NCBI RefSeq assembly: GCF_016864375.1
Contig: NZ_CP069357.1
Span: 558,001-622,000 of the forward strand
DNA from: Microvirga sp. VF16
Lineage (GTDB): Bacteria; Pseudomonadota; Alphaproteobacteria; Rhizobiales; Beijerinckiaceae
Length of the DNA: 64,000 nucleotides
Direction of reading: 5' to 3'
Position numbers and translations under genes: made by a program. Shown here piece by piece: positions 53,156-61,202 of this stretch; within the stretch, counting starts at the first letter, position 1; every line of letters begins with the position of its first letter. Under the pieces are notes generated by a model. The model did no database searches. It had not been told where the DNA came from and saw nothing but the letters and a program-made list of their open reading frames with translations.

Positions 53156-53267
53156 GAGCTAGCCCCACAGCCACGATCTAGCGTCGGCCAGGCCGACCAC
53201 CAGCGCGGGGAGATCCGTCTTCCCGCGCCGCTTTCGTTTGCCTTCCCTTCAACGGAGATCTCGGACC

Positions 53268-53753
53268 ATGGCATACCCCCCGATTGCAGTCGCAAACACG
53301 CTGATCGCTCGCCACGCCGCTTCTGGCGGTATCACTCACAAGCGGATCCAGACGCTCTGCTATCTCCTGTATGGCTGGTCGATCCCGATCCTGGGAAAGC
53401 CGCTCCTTACCGAAGCCCCGGAGGTTTGGAGCGAAGGTCCAATCTTCGGCCGCCTGTTCGCTCGGTTGTCATCCTACGGGGATGCTCCGATCACGGAGCC
53501 GGTTCAGGTCAAAGGGTGCCCAGCCGTGCCGGATGAGGACACGATCACCCATGAACTGATCGAGTGGGTGGACGAGCGCCACGCAGGCCTGCCCGAAGCC
53601 AGCCTGAGCCTGCTTGCACATGGTCCGAACTCACCTTGGCGGCGGGTGGCCGAAGAGCATCACTTCCTTCTGTCCGACCCCATCGAGATCCCGCAGGCGG
53701 TGATCGCCCATCACTTCACCGCCCAGGCGCGGCAGGTTTCGCTCATTCAGTAG
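53268..53753 (+). CDS. SocA/Panacea-type antitoxin-like protein
   Basis: 161 residues from ATG at 53268. VANTLIARHAASGGITHKRI, CYLLYGWSIPILGKPLL and WSEGPIFGRL match the SocA/Panacea domain (DUF4065), which acts as antitoxin or proteolysis adaptor. A typical toxin partner is not evident; neighbours are unrecognised or trypsin-like. Function as antitoxin is inferred from the fold only. Confidence 0.75.
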   Translation: MAYPPIAVANTLIARHAASGGITHKRIQTLCYLLYGWSIPILGKPLLTEAPEVWSEGPIFGRLFARLSSYGDAPITEPVQVKGCPAVPDEDTITHELIEWVDERHAGLPEASLSLLAHGPNSPWRRVAEEHHFLLSDPIEIPQAVIAHHFTAQARQVSLIQ

Positions 53754-53828
53754 CGGCACCGCACCCTTGGACCCGATCCATGGTCGGGTCCGTCTCGTCC
53801 CAGCCTATTTCAGCCCCTGGAGGCTCCG

Positions 53829-54635
53829 TTGCCCAAGAACCCTGGCGTATTCACCGAACAAGGCCTCGCTTCCCTGAAAGGGAGCATCGCTGCAATCTGC
53901 AGACACCCCTACAATGGCGAACGCTCATTCGTCGGATTTGCCACCCACTTCGGTGGCGGAGCGTTCGCGACGGTCACAGACGGCAAAATCAAGCTGCCTT
54001 GGACAGAGTGGAAGGGAGCTGGCCCCTATCACGACCTTCGAATTCACCTGCTCGACGGTTCTGGGGCGATGTTCTGGGTCGACTGGGTTTACGAAACTCC
54101 GATCATGCCCGTTGCTGTTCTTCAGGTTCGTGGCGAAGGCATTGAGCGCTGGCCCGATCCGGAAATCGCGACAATAGCGGCCATGCACGGCAAAAATCAT
54201 CTTTGGCGGATCGGCTATGCGGACGGCCAATTCGCAGATCACCGCCTCGAACTGAACTCCTTAGGCACGGAGCCGCCGCAGGTTGTGAAGGCAGGATGGA
54301 TCAGCACTCATCCCTGTCTGACCTACTTCCGCCACGGTGGAGATCCTGAATTCTCGGGCAAACGGACCATCGCAGGGCACGCCTGTTTCGATTATCCGAC
54401 GAAGAGCGACTTGGGCGGCCCAGTCGTCGACAACGAAGGACGCCTTGCAGGTGTGCTCGTCGGAGCCAATCTTGGGCCACAGGAAGCCCACGTTGGAGCC
54501 TATGTCCCTTCACAGATGATCACACCTTTCGTCGGAGAGGCGAGAGCGGCGAAGGTTTATCATTCGTTTCATCGCTCTCTCTTTCAGGTCCTCCATCAAA
54601 TTGACGAAAGCGAAGTCACGGCTTCCGCAGCATAG
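53829..54635 (+). CDS. Trypsin-like protein with lost catalytic Ser
   Basis: 268 residues from TTG at 53829 with GGAGG upstream. The C-terminal part has the chymotrypsin-like signature (SDLGGPVVDNEGRLAGVLVG) but the nucleophile position of GDSGGP is Leu195 (SDLGGP, 193-198). The His/Asp partners cannot be assigned with certainty. It may be a non-catalytic binding protein. Followed closely by the tandem RNA-like element. Confidence 0.5.
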   Translation: MPKNPGVFTEQGLASLKGSIAAICRHPYNGERSFVGFATHFGGGAFATVTDGKIKLPWTEWKGAGPYHDLRIHLLDGSGAMFWVDWVYETPIMPVAVLQVRGEGIERWPDPEIATIAAMHGKNHLWRIGYADGQFADHRLELNSLGTEPPQVVKAGWISTHPCLTYFRHGGDPEFSGKRTIAGHACFDYPTKSDLGGPVVDNEGRLAGVLVGANLGPQEAHVGAYVPSQMITPFVGEARAAKVYHSFHRSLFQVLHQIDESEVTASAA

Positions 54636-54654
54636 GAAGTGAAGACTTTTCTCC

Positions 54655-55010
54655 AGTTGAGAATGCGCAGAAGGGGAAGCTGAAATCCCCAAAAGAAGAA
54701 AACGCTTCGAGAGGAGGCAACAATGAAGCTTTAGATCAATTCAATGTCCCAGCCCAAAGTGGCTTTCTGACATATACCTGCCTCATCCGTTGGTCCCTTT
54801 GACCGTTCTGCAGGGCTTCAAAACAAGTATCCTTTTTGGCCAGGTGCTCGCTACGGGACCTCAGCCTCTGATCATCGCTGACGCGGACCCAAGATCCACG
54901 GGTCTAAAACACGGGATAGTATAGGAACCGCTTAAGGGCTCGCTACCTCTCGGGCGTCGAAGGTGGGCTGGCACCCCAGGATCACTGCCAATCAGATTTT
55001 TAATTCATTT
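54655..55010 (+). ncRNA. Candidate structured RNA, tandem copy 1
   Basis: No ORF beyond three codons. The leader GGGGAAGCTGAAATCCCC (54673-54690) is followed by GAGAGGAGG (54709-54717), ATG-AAG-CTT-TAG (54723-54734) and downstream blocks shared with copy 2. The block at 54859-54887 (CCTCAGCCTCTGATCATCGC and beyond) is 29 bases identical to copy 2 and forms a TCAGC/GCTGA stem. GACCC/GGGTC (54886-54904) is a stem whose middle pair has changed with compensation in copy 2. ACCTGCC (54777) can pair with GGCCAGGT (54838). Confidence 0.6.
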
Positions 55011-55357
55011 GAGAATGTGAAGAAGGGGAAGTTGAAATCCCCGCAAAATCGACCTGAGAGGAGGTTAAGATGGAACGTTAGATACGCTAGCTGCTTCCGA
55101 CATTGATAGTCGACAATATACCTGCCTCATCTGTTGGCCCATTGGCCGTCCTGCAGGAACTCTTTGACCAAAGTAGCCTTTTGGCCAGGTACACGGCGGA
55201 CATGTAACCCGACCGTTGCCTCAGCCTCTGATCATCGCTGACGCGGATCCATGACCCCCGGATCTAAAACACTGGGTAGTATTGAGAACCACTGACGGGC
55301 TCCCGATCTCCAGCGGGACGAGAGTGGACCGACCTCCAACTTAAAGATCACCTAACG
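55011..55357 (+). ncRNA. Candidate structured RNA, tandem copy 2
   Basis: Same organisation as copy 1: GGGGAAGTTGAAATCCCC (55025-55042), GAGAGGAGG (55056-55064), five bases, then ATG-GAA-CGT-TAG (55070-55081). The conserved TCAGC/GCTGA stem block lies at 55219-55247, and the stem GATCC/GGATC (55246-55264) replaces GACCC/GGGTC of copy 1, a compensatory C-G to T-A pair. A strong terminator follows at 55358. Confidence 0.6.
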
Positions 55358-55409
55358 AAAGAAGCCGCGAGAGTGCCACATGGGCCCTACCAATCTCGCG
55401 GCTTCTTTT
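55358..55409 (+). terminator. Strong terminator ending the tandem RNA unit
   Basis: AAAGAAGCCGCGAGA/TCTCGCGGCTTCTTT, a 15-bp stem with a 21-base loop and TTTT tail. Confidence 0.9.
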
Positions 55410-55536
55410 GTGTTCGTTGAGCCAAACCCCAAGAACCACGCCGGTCAACCTCTACTCAGTCAGCGGAGCAAATCTTTAACGCAGCGGGTATCTGGACGTT
55501 TTTGAATTCAGAAAGGATCAGCGAAGAGGAAAAGGT

Positions 55537-55551
55537 TCAATCCCCGAAAGG
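55537..55551 (+). promoter_or_regulatory. Leader motif, first of a doubled pair
   Basis: GGTTCAATCCCCGAAAGGG upstream of a second copy at 55598; both precede the OB-fold-like gene at 55621. Confidence 0.55.
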
Positions 55552-55597
55552 GAAATCAGATTTCCTCTGATGAAAAATGAGCAAGGCTCGTTTCAAT

Positions 55598-55606
55598 CCC
55601 CAAAAC
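55598..55606 (+). promoter_or_regulatory. Leader motif, second of a doubled pair
   Basis: CGTTTCAATCCCCAAAACAA then AGGATGAGTTCGATG at the start codon of the OB-fold-like gene. Confidence 0.6.
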
Positions 55607-55620
55607 AAAGGATGAGTTCG

Positions 55621-56022
55621 ATGACAAACGCTGCCAACACCTCCGCCGTCGCCACCGTCGCCACCGTCGCCAACGACAACGCCCAGAAGCAGCGCACCTA
55701 CCCGCGCATGGTCACGCCGAAGGCGATCAAGGAAGGCTCAAACAAGAACGGTACGCCGTTTGTCAGCTTCGTCGGCGAGTACACCCGCCGCGGCGCCAGC
55801 AAGCCCTCGACGATGCTGCACACCGCGTCGGGCAAATCGCTGGAATCGATCCGCGAGCAGCTCAAGGAAGGCCAGCCGATCCGCGTCTTCGGTGTCTTCG
55901 AGAAGATGCCGGCCACGGAAGATCGCTCCGAGGGTGATGTCTTCCGCATCATCGGCCTGAGCACGCCGCGTGAGACGGCGCAGGAGGCAGCCGCCCAGAC
56001 CGAGATGGAAGAAGCCGCGTAA
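55621..56022 (+). CDS. OB-fold-like protein, paralogue A
   Basis: 133 residues from ATG at 55621, the start conserved with the paralogues (GGA then TTCGATG). An N-terminal Val-Ala-Thr repeat precedes a domain with YPRMVTPKAIKEGSNKNGTP, FVSFVGEYTRRGASKPSTML and VFGVFEKMP that looks like an OB-fold. It is nearly identical in nucleotide sequence to 60790-61200 except for one fewer 9-base repeat (GTCGCCACC). Preceded by two leader motifs. Role as a nucleic-acid binder is inference. Confidence 0.65.
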   Translation: MTNAANTSAVATVATVANDNAQKQRTYPRMVTPKAIKEGSNKNGTPFVSFVGEYTRRGASKPSTMLHTASGKSLESIREQLKEGQPIRVFGVFEKMPATEDRSEGDVFRIIGLSTPRETAQEAAAQTEMEEAA

Positions 56023-56119
56023 TCGGCTGCCGCCACCTGGGGTCGGCGCAGGCGCTAGCCTGCCACGGCGCGAGCGACGTGCCGGCCCTGCCACCTCCGC
56101 TCCAGACAGGTAGGTTCTG

Positions 56120-56287
56120 GTGAAATATCTCCTGGCAAAGTTCTACCTTTGGCTTGCAGCCTCGACCAAAGATCCCGGCAAGGCATCGACCTATCTCGAC
56201 CGGTCGCACGATCTCGATCACCGCGCCGATCGACACTACCAGATTGAAGAGGACGGCTCCGATGATGAGCCGCTGCCCGCAGCCTAA
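56120..56287 (+). CDS. Small hypothetical protein (GTG start), 55 aa
   Basis: 55 residues from GTG at 56120 (VKYLLAKFYLWLAASTKDPG), acidic and polar at the C-terminus. AGGTAGG upstream could serve as ribosome site. Short, but a terminator follows it directly. Confidence 0.45.
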   Translation: MKYLLAKFYLWLAASTKDPGKASTYLDRSHDLDHRADRHYQIEEDGSDDEPLPAA

Positions 56288-56310
56288 CGGCACCCGATGC
56301 CGGAATCAGA

Positions 56311-56335
56311 AGCCGCCCCCTCGGGCGGCTTTTTT
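56311..56335 (+). terminator. Rho-independent terminator
   Basis: AGCCGCCC/GGGCGGCT stem with a 4-base loop and TTTTTT. A near copy lies at 60631. Confidence 0.88.
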
Positions 56336-56385
56336 CATGTGCGCTGCGAGGACCGTCTCGCTGGTGTGAGTGAATGGGGGTCAAC

Positions 56386-56469
56386 ATGGTTGCACAGTTG
56401 ATGCGCTTTGCACTGGGGGTCGTATTCCCGCTGGCTGCCGTGGGTTATGCCCTCAGCAAGAGCATCTGA
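56386..56469 (+). CDS. 27-residue membrane peptide
   Basis: ATG at 56386 gives MVAQLMRFALGVVFPLAAVG and a short basic end; one membrane helix. Just upstream of the 102-residue gene at 56474. Speculative because of its size. Confidence 0.35.
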   Translation: MVAQLMRFALGVVFPLAAVGYALSKSI

Positions 56470-56473
56470 TCCG

Positions 56474-56782
56474 ATGGAGGTGCTTGGAAAGTCCGTCCGA
56501 TTCGAAGGGGTTGAGCAAACCAATCCCAGCCAGCCCAGCCGCTGGGAAGGCCGTGTCTCGATGCTATCCGTCAGCGAAAAGCTGACGGTGGAATACGGCC
56601 GACGGCCAGGAGCGTTGACGGTCACTGTCGGAGACGATGAGGAGACCGTTCATCTCAAGACACGCTCCCCTTTCGACGCTCACTGGGAGGAGATCGCGCC
56701 GACAGTTCAGAACATCGCTGCCGTCGCGCTCCTCGGCGACCTGTCAGAGGTCGACTTCATCGACCCAGACGGCCTCCGCTGA
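56474..56782 (+). CDS. Hypothetical protein, 102 aa
   Basis: 102 residues from ATG at 56474; acidic with a mixed alpha/beta pattern (TVTVGDDEETVHLKTRSPFD). No recognised family. A longer frame from 56408 overlaps the small membrane peptide. Confidence 0.5.
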   Translation: MEVLGKSVRFEGVEQTNPSQPSRWEGRVSMLSVSEKLTVEYGRRPGALTVTVGDDEETVHLKTRSPFDAHWEEIAPTVQNIAAVALLGDLSEVDFIDPDGLR

Positions 56783-56812
56783 TCCATCTCCTTGGCGTCG
56801 TTCGATGCCCGC

Positions 56813-57205
56813 CTAGGGGGCTTCCTGCACGACACAAAAGTTGTTGCCTTCAGGATCATTGAGGACGGTATAGCCATCCGTCTCCCGGACGACGGTCGCG
56901 CCAAGTGCCACCAATCGGGAGACCTCAACAGCCAGGTCCGCCGCCGCAATGTCGAAATGAAGCCTGTTCCTTAGCGGCCGCTCTCCTTTGCGGAACTGAA
57001 AGCACAGTCTTGGTCCAGGTCCTACGGCCATGACGCTTGGATCAGTCTCAGGAGACAAACCTAATGCTGCGAGACGGGCGATCTCCGCATCGTCGTATGG
57101 CATCAAATCATACTCGTCGAGCGCCTCGATCCAGAACCTGGCAAGCTTTGCCGGGCGATCAGCATCAATCACGATCTCCTTTAGCCTGCCCATGGCGACC
57201 TCCAA
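56813..57205 (-). CDS. VOC/glyoxalase-like protein
   Basis: 130 residues. VIDADRPAKLARFWIEAL, LCFQFRKGER, RLHFDIAAADL and the end TVLNDPEGNNFCVVQE match the vicinal-oxygen-chelate family (glyoxalase/bleomycin-resistance fold). Metal-binding residues are partly visible (His, Glu). Substrate unknown. Confidence 0.82.
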   Translation of the reverse strand: MEVAMGRLKEIVIDADRPAKLARFWIEALDEYDLMPYDDAEIARLAALGLSPETDPSVMAVGPGPRLCFQFRKGERPLRNRLHFDIAAADLAVEVSRLVALGATVVRETDGYTVLNDPEGNNFCVVQEAP

Positions 57206-57306
57206 CCGTTTGGCCCATGATTTGGAATGGACCTATAACTCTTTCACCCAGCCACCTCGCAGATTAGTGTGGGTGTGGGCTGCGACAAAGCCCAGATCGA
57301 CGTTCG

Positions 57307-57591
57307 ATGGAGAGCCGGCCTAAGCCGACAAGCAGCATGAACCTTCAATGGGAGCGAGACACCAAGCACTATCCAGATGAGGAATGCTATGTGGCCTCTC
57401 TGGGCGAGTTCCACGTCGGCTCCGTACTGCTTGGTTTTGGCGTCTGGGACTGGGACATCGACACCTACTTCAGCGAGTTCGTCACCCCCAACACGGGCAA
57501 GGAACTGACGCGAGAGGCCGCCCAAGCCGCCGTCGAAGCAGCCATCGGCGAGTGGATCCGCAGAGCCGGTCTCCAGCAAGCCTCAATTTAG
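57307..57591 (+). CDS. Hypothetical protein, 94 aa
   Basis: 94 residues, or 84 if ATG at 57337 is used (MNLQWERDTKHYPDEECYVA). Helical C-terminus (LTREAAQAAVEAAIGEWIRR). Unknown function; the start is uncertain. Confidence 0.5.
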   Translation: MESRPKPTSSMNLQWERDTKHYPDEECYVASLGEFHVGSVLLGFGVWDWDIDTYFSEFVTPNTGKELTREAAQAAVEAAIGEWIRRAGLQQASI

Positions 57592-57653
57592 GAGGCTGCA
57601 CCACTCCCAAGACTTCGTCCCAAGCACTTTTCTCGATCCAGAAGATCGAACCA

Positions 57654-57676
57654 GGGTGATTTCGAAATCCCCAAAA
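57654..57676 (+). promoter_or_regulatory. Leader motif GGGT...ATCCCCAAAA
   Basis: GGGTGATTTCGAAATCCCC then AAAA, 17 bases before the ATG at 57693, with an AGGAAAAGG ribosome-site region. Confidence 0.75.
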
Positions 57677-57692
57677 GGAAAAGGGCTCGCCA

Positions 57693-58610
57693 ATGTCTCG
57701 CATCTACAATGAAATTCGTGGTCAGCGCATTGCTATCTCGGAGATCGAGACCGCGCAGTACAACCTGTCCAAAGACCGTTGCGACGCCCGGAAGACCGTT
57801 CAGGCCGATATCCGTGCCCTCTTCCAGAACCTTCCCGCGGGCCTGCGGCACCTCACGCACGCGTTCTTGGCTGCCGAGGGCAACCGCTATCTCCTGATCG
57901 ACCTCGACGGTCCTGAGGGCGGGATCGTCAACGGTGCCCGCACCCGCTTCACCCTCATCGACATCTGCCCGAGCCTCGCCGGGCTCGCCGCCTGGGATGT
58001 CGCCCGCGATGAATTTCTGGGAGAGGTGAACGAGTTCTCGTTCCGTGACTCCACCTTCTGGCCGGACTGGATGGTCTATTCCAACCACCCTCAGAAGCGG
58101 AAGGTATGGACCGATGGCGTGTTCCACGCCGACGTGAAATCCGGCTACTTCGGGAAGATCCTGCTTCCGGTGTCGGGCCCTGCCCTCGCGCACCCGGCTT
58201 TCGCTCGGCTGGCGGACTACGCAAGGTCCGTCATTGAGCGCAAGGATGCCAAAATGGAGCATCTGCGCGCCTTCGACGTCAGGTTCGACGCCTATGACGC
58301 CCAGATCGAGAAAATCGAGCGGAAGGCTGACGCCTTCGCCCGGACCGAGGGCCAGGACCCGGAGGTCCTGACGGCTCAGAACGGTGAGCTCGCTGGCCTG
58401 ATCCGGACCATGGATTGGACCTACGACATGGCCGACCGCCCCAACCGCGCTTACGCGGAGCAGGAGCGTCGGATCCGCTCGCTGCTCTCGGCACTGCCGG
58501 TGGACGACGCAGTGGTACTGTTCGTCCACAACGCCGGAACCAACTGGGTGAAGGCTCCCTATTACCTCCAGTGGCACCCGGAGGTGAAACAGATGAAGGC
58601 GGCGGCTTAG
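57693..58610 (+). CDS. Hypothetical protein, 305 aa
   Basis: 305 residues, with a helical N-terminal region (IAISEIETAQYNLSKDRCDA) and a mixed body. No catalytic motif recognised. A leader motif lies right in front, so it belongs to the leader-marked set. Confidence 0.65.
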   Translation: MSRIYNEIRGQRIAISEIETAQYNLSKDRCDARKTVQADIRALFQNLPAGLRHLTHAFLAAEGNRYLLIDLDGPEGGIVNGARTRFTLIDICPSLAGLAAWDVARDEFLGEVNEFSFRDSTFWPDWMVYSNHPQKRKVWTDGVFHADVKSGYFGKILLPVSGPALAHPAFARLADYARSVIERKDAKMEHLRAFDVRFDAYDAQIEKIERKADAFARTEGQDPEVLTAQNGELAGLIRTMDWTYDMADRPNRAYAEQERRIRSLLSALPVDDAVVLFVHNAGTNWVKAPYYLQWHPEVKQMKAAA

Positions 58611-58690
58611 CCCGCGCCTTCGTCAATCAGCTTGGCTATTGCGTGCCGATCCGATAGCTTGCCGCCAACAAAGTAACATGCTCCGGTGCC

Positions 58691-59371
58691 ATGACGCTCC
58701 TGCCCACTCCCACATGGGATACCTTCCTTCGGACCGTTTCCACCCGAACCAACGGAACCTGGCTTTTCCGGGGGCAGGCCGCTAAGAAATGGCCTCTCAG
58801 CCCATCGGCCGGACGCGACAAGTGCGTCGGAAGCGCAGGCTACCGACGCGCCGACGAATACAACCTTCTCAAGGACTTCATTCGGGAAGCTAAACGGTAC
58901 GTCGAAAGCGGCTTCAGCGAACTCGAATGGCTCGCCTTGGCCCAGCACCACGGCCTTCCTACCCGCCTTCTGGACTGGTCCACCAACCCGCTGGTTGCGG
59001 CCTGGTTTGCTTGTGAGAAGGAAGAAGACACGGACGACGGCCTCGTCCACATGATCAACGTGCCCTCGCTGGACAGAAGGGATGATGTTCTACCCTTCGA
59101 TCCACGGTTGTCGGACGTGGCCCTGGTCCAGGTCCCGCCGCGCGTGGGGCGGATCACGGCCCAGCAGGGCCTGTTCTCCCTACACCCTGACCCAACGGCC
59201 AAGTGGACGCCCGGCCGCGCTCTAAGGTATCATACCCTTGAAATTCCCGGGGCTGAGAAACCATTTTTCAGGCAGGCACTTGATGCTTTTGGGGTCAACC
59301 GCGGACGCCTAATGGTTGATCTCGATGGGCTATGCGCCACGCTCTCTTGGAAGTATCGTACGCGTCTGTAG
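58691..59371 (+). CDS. FRG-domain protein
   Basis: 226 residues. WLFRGQAAKKWPLSPSAGRD, then LAQHHGLPTRLLDWSTNPLV and AAWFACEKE match the FRG domain, found in phage and plasmid genes and often in toxin or defence contexts. A second gene starts 11 bases after its stop. Confidence 0.85.
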   Translation: MTLLPTPTWDTFLRTVSTRTNGTWLFRGQAAKKWPLSPSAGRDKCVGSAGYRRADEYNLLKDFIREAKRYVESGFSELEWLALAQHHGLPTRLLDWSTNPLVAAWFACEKEEDTDDGLVHMINVPSLDRRDDVLPFDPRLSDVALVQVPPRVGRITAQQGLFSLHPDPTAKWTPGRALRYHTLEIPGAEKPFFRQALDAFGVNRGRLMVDLDGLCATLSWKYRTRL

Positions 59372-59382
59372 CGAGGTCTCAA

Positions 59383-60033
59383 ATGTCGAAAATGCAGTCT
59401 CGAGATGCCGGAACAGGGGTCAAGAAGCGGAGTTCCGCTGGATCGCAGGGCATGAAGAAACGAGCGGAAAAGGCATTGAAGGGCTTCGCAGGTGCCTCTG
59501 AGGGCAAAGCCGGAGGCGGGTTCCGGACAATTGAAGAGATCAAGGGCGGCTTCGTAGAGGTCCATGCTAGAGCTACCCTTCGCCCGAAAAAGGAAGTCAC
59601 TTTGGAAGTTGCGCCTCGCACGAAGCGGCCGCTAGGTGCATCATGGGCTGTCGGCGGCAAGGCAACCCCTGCGCAGTTCTACGGAGGCGAGCAAGTGATC
59701 AATCCCGTGCCGACGGAACCGGACTCTGTCCATGTGGCTGCCTTCGTTCGCGATTTCGATGTCCAGAAACATCCGTCGTGGAACGCGGTGAAGAAGGATC
59801 ACCCCAAGGCGAGCCTGTTTGTAACGGAATGCTCGCCCGACTCGGTCGAAATCGAGTCAGGCGGGAAGTTCAGCACACGCGCCCAGCTCCTGGTTGACGT
59901 TCCGGTGAAATATCCTGATGGCTTTGAGGTCGAAGGCTCAATGACCGTACCGGCCTTCGTCACAGGAACACTTAAAAATAACGGCGATGTGGTAATCAAG
60001 GAATTCAGACTGAGCATGGATCATCCTGCTTAG
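59383..60033 (+). CDS. Hypothetical basic protein, 216 aa
   Basis: 216 residues from ATG at 59383 with GCGAGG upstream. Basic, low-complexity N-terminus (KKRSSAGSQGMKKRAEKALK) followed by a beta-rich domain. Adjacent to the FRG gene, possibly a partner. A terminator follows. Confidence 0.6.
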   Translation: MSKMQSRDAGTGVKKRSSAGSQGMKKRAEKALKGFAGASEGKAGGGFRTIEEIKGGFVEVHARATLRPKKEVTLEVAPRTKRPLGASWAVGGKATPAQFYGGEQVINPVPTEPDSVHVAAFVRDFDVQKHPSWNAVKKDHPKASLFVTECSPDSVEIESGGKFSTRAQLLVDVPVKYPDGFEVEGSMTVPAFVTGTLKNNGDVVIKEFRLSMDHPA

Positions 60034-60060
60034 ATTATTGCAGATACACACGATGATCGA

Positions 60061-60087
60061 AAAACCCGGCCCGGCGCCGGGTTTTTT
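60061..60087 (+). terminator. Rho-independent terminator
   Basis: AAAACCCGGC/GCCGGGTTTT stem with a 5-base loop, ending in six Ts. Confidence 0.9.
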
Positions 60088-60129
60088 ATTGCTCGGATAT
60101 TGGCTCGTTCTCACTCAATCGAGCGCTAA

Positions 60130-60153
60130 GGGAAATTCAGAAAATCCCCGAAA
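60130..60153 (+). promoter_or_regulatory. Leader motif, first of a doubled pair
   Basis: GGGAAATTCAGAAAATCCCC then GAAA; the second copy lies 50 bases downstream. Confidence 0.7.
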
Positions 60154-60182
60154 GCAAAGATCAGGTTTCGCTTCAAAGAAGC

Positions 60183-60210
60183 GGGAAGAGTTTCGTCAAA
60201 ATCCCCGAAA
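60183..60210 (+). promoter_or_regulatory. Leader motif, second of a doubled pair
   Basis: GGGAAGAGTTTCGTCAAAAT then CCCCGAAA, followed by AGGATGAGTTCGATG at the OB-fold-like gene start. Confidence 0.7.
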
Positions 60211-60225
60211 AATAGGATGAGTTCG

Positions 60226-60606
60226 ATGACAAACGCAGCCGTTGCCACCTCCGCCGCCACCGTCGCCGCTAACGATAACGGTCAGCAGCAGCGCACCTAC
60301 CCGCGCGTCGTGACGCCCAAGGCCATCAAGGAGGGCAAGAACAAAAACGGCACCGAGTTCGTCAGCTTCATCGGTGAGTACCGTCGCCGCGGCTCCGAGA
60401 AGACCTACACGATGTTCCACACCGCGAGCGGTGCAGCCCTCCAGGCAATTCGAGACGAGTTGAAAGAAGGCCAATCCATCCGTGTCTTCGGAGTGTTCGA
60501 CGAGATGCCGGCGGACGCCGAGCGTCGCGCCAAACAAGTTTTCCGGATAATTGGCCGCAGCGTGCCGCGTGAGCAGGGTGCCGAAGAGATGCAGCAGGCG
60601 GCGTAA
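60226..60606 (+). CDS. OB-fold-like protein, paralogue B
   Basis: 126 residues, diverged from paralogues A and C but with the same layout: Ala/Thr/Val-rich N-terminus (VAANDN), then YPRVVTPKAIKEGKNKNGTE, FVSFIGEYRRRGSEKTYTMF and VFGVFDEMPADAE. Preceded by a doubled leader motif and followed by a terminator. Confidence 0.65.
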   Translation: MTNAAVATSAATVAANDNGQQQRTYPRVVTPKAIKEGKNKNGTEFVSFIGEYRRRGSEKTYTMFHTASGAALQAIRDELKEGQSIRVFGVFDEMPADAERRAKQVFRIIGRSVPREQGAEEMQQAA

Positions 60607-60630
60607 GGCCTGCGGTCACAAGCAAGAAAG

Positions 60631-60653
60631 AGCCGCCTTCGGGCGGCTTTTTT
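60631..60653 (+). terminator. Rho-independent terminator
   Basis: AGCCGCC/GGCGGCT stem with a short loop and T run; near-identical to the terminator at 56311. Confidence 0.88.
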
Positions 60654-60770
60654 CATGGGCGGATCGGGCGGGTTGAACGCATCGATCGATCACATCACCA
60701 GGTGTCTTACGCCACGCAGGAAAAGACATCAGTTGCTCTCTGGTGAGAGCGCAAGAGTTCTTTGTCAAAT

Positions 60771-60778
60771 CCCCTGAA
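60771..60778 (+). promoter_or_regulatory. Leader motif core CCCCTGAAA
   Basis: GTCAAATCCCCTGAAAGGAA precedes AGTTCGATG of the third OB-fold-like gene; the GGGA half is weak. Confidence 0.5.
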
Positions 60779-60789
60779 AGGAAAGTTCG

Positions 60790-61200
60790 ATGGCAAACGC
60801 TGCCAACACCTCCGCCGTCGCCACCGTCGCCACCGTCGCCACCGTCGCCAACGACAACGCCCAGAAGCAGCGCACCTACCCGCGCATGGTCACGCCGAAG
60901 GCGATCAAGGAAGGCTCAAACAAGAACGGTACGCCGTTTGTCAGCTTCGTCGGCGAGTACACCCGCCGCGGCGCCAGCAAGCCCTCGACGATGCTGCACA
61001 CCGCGTCGGGCAAATCGCTGGAATCGATCCGCGAGCAGCTCAAGGAAGGCCAGCCGATCCGCGTCTTCGGTGTCTTCGAGAAGATGCCGGCCACGGAAGA
61101 TCGCTCCGAGGGTGATGTCTTCCGCATCATCGGCCTGAGCACGCCGCGTGAGAACGCTCCGGGCGAGGCCGTCCAGACGGAGATGAAAGAGGCCGCGTAA
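60790..61200 (+). CDS. OB-fold-like protein, paralogue C (near-copy of A)
   Basis: 136 residues from ATG at 60790. Nearly identical in DNA sequence to 55621-56022 across the domain, with one extra GTCGCCACC unit in the Val-Ala-Thr tract (three more residues) and a diverged last ~15 codons. The transposase remnant begins immediately after its stop. Confidence 0.65.
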   Translation: MANAANTSAVATVATVATVANDNAQKQRTYPRMVTPKAIKEGSNKNGTPFVSFVGEYTRRGASKPSTMLHTASGKSLESIREQLKEGQPIRVFGVFEKMPATEDRSEGDVFRIIGLSTPRENAPGEAVQTEMKEAA

Positions 61201-61202
61201 GG

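Noticed and set aside
54640..55410. tRNA, tmRNA or group II intron
   Set aside because: No cloverleaf, no tag ORF and no intron-domain V or reverse transcriptase found.
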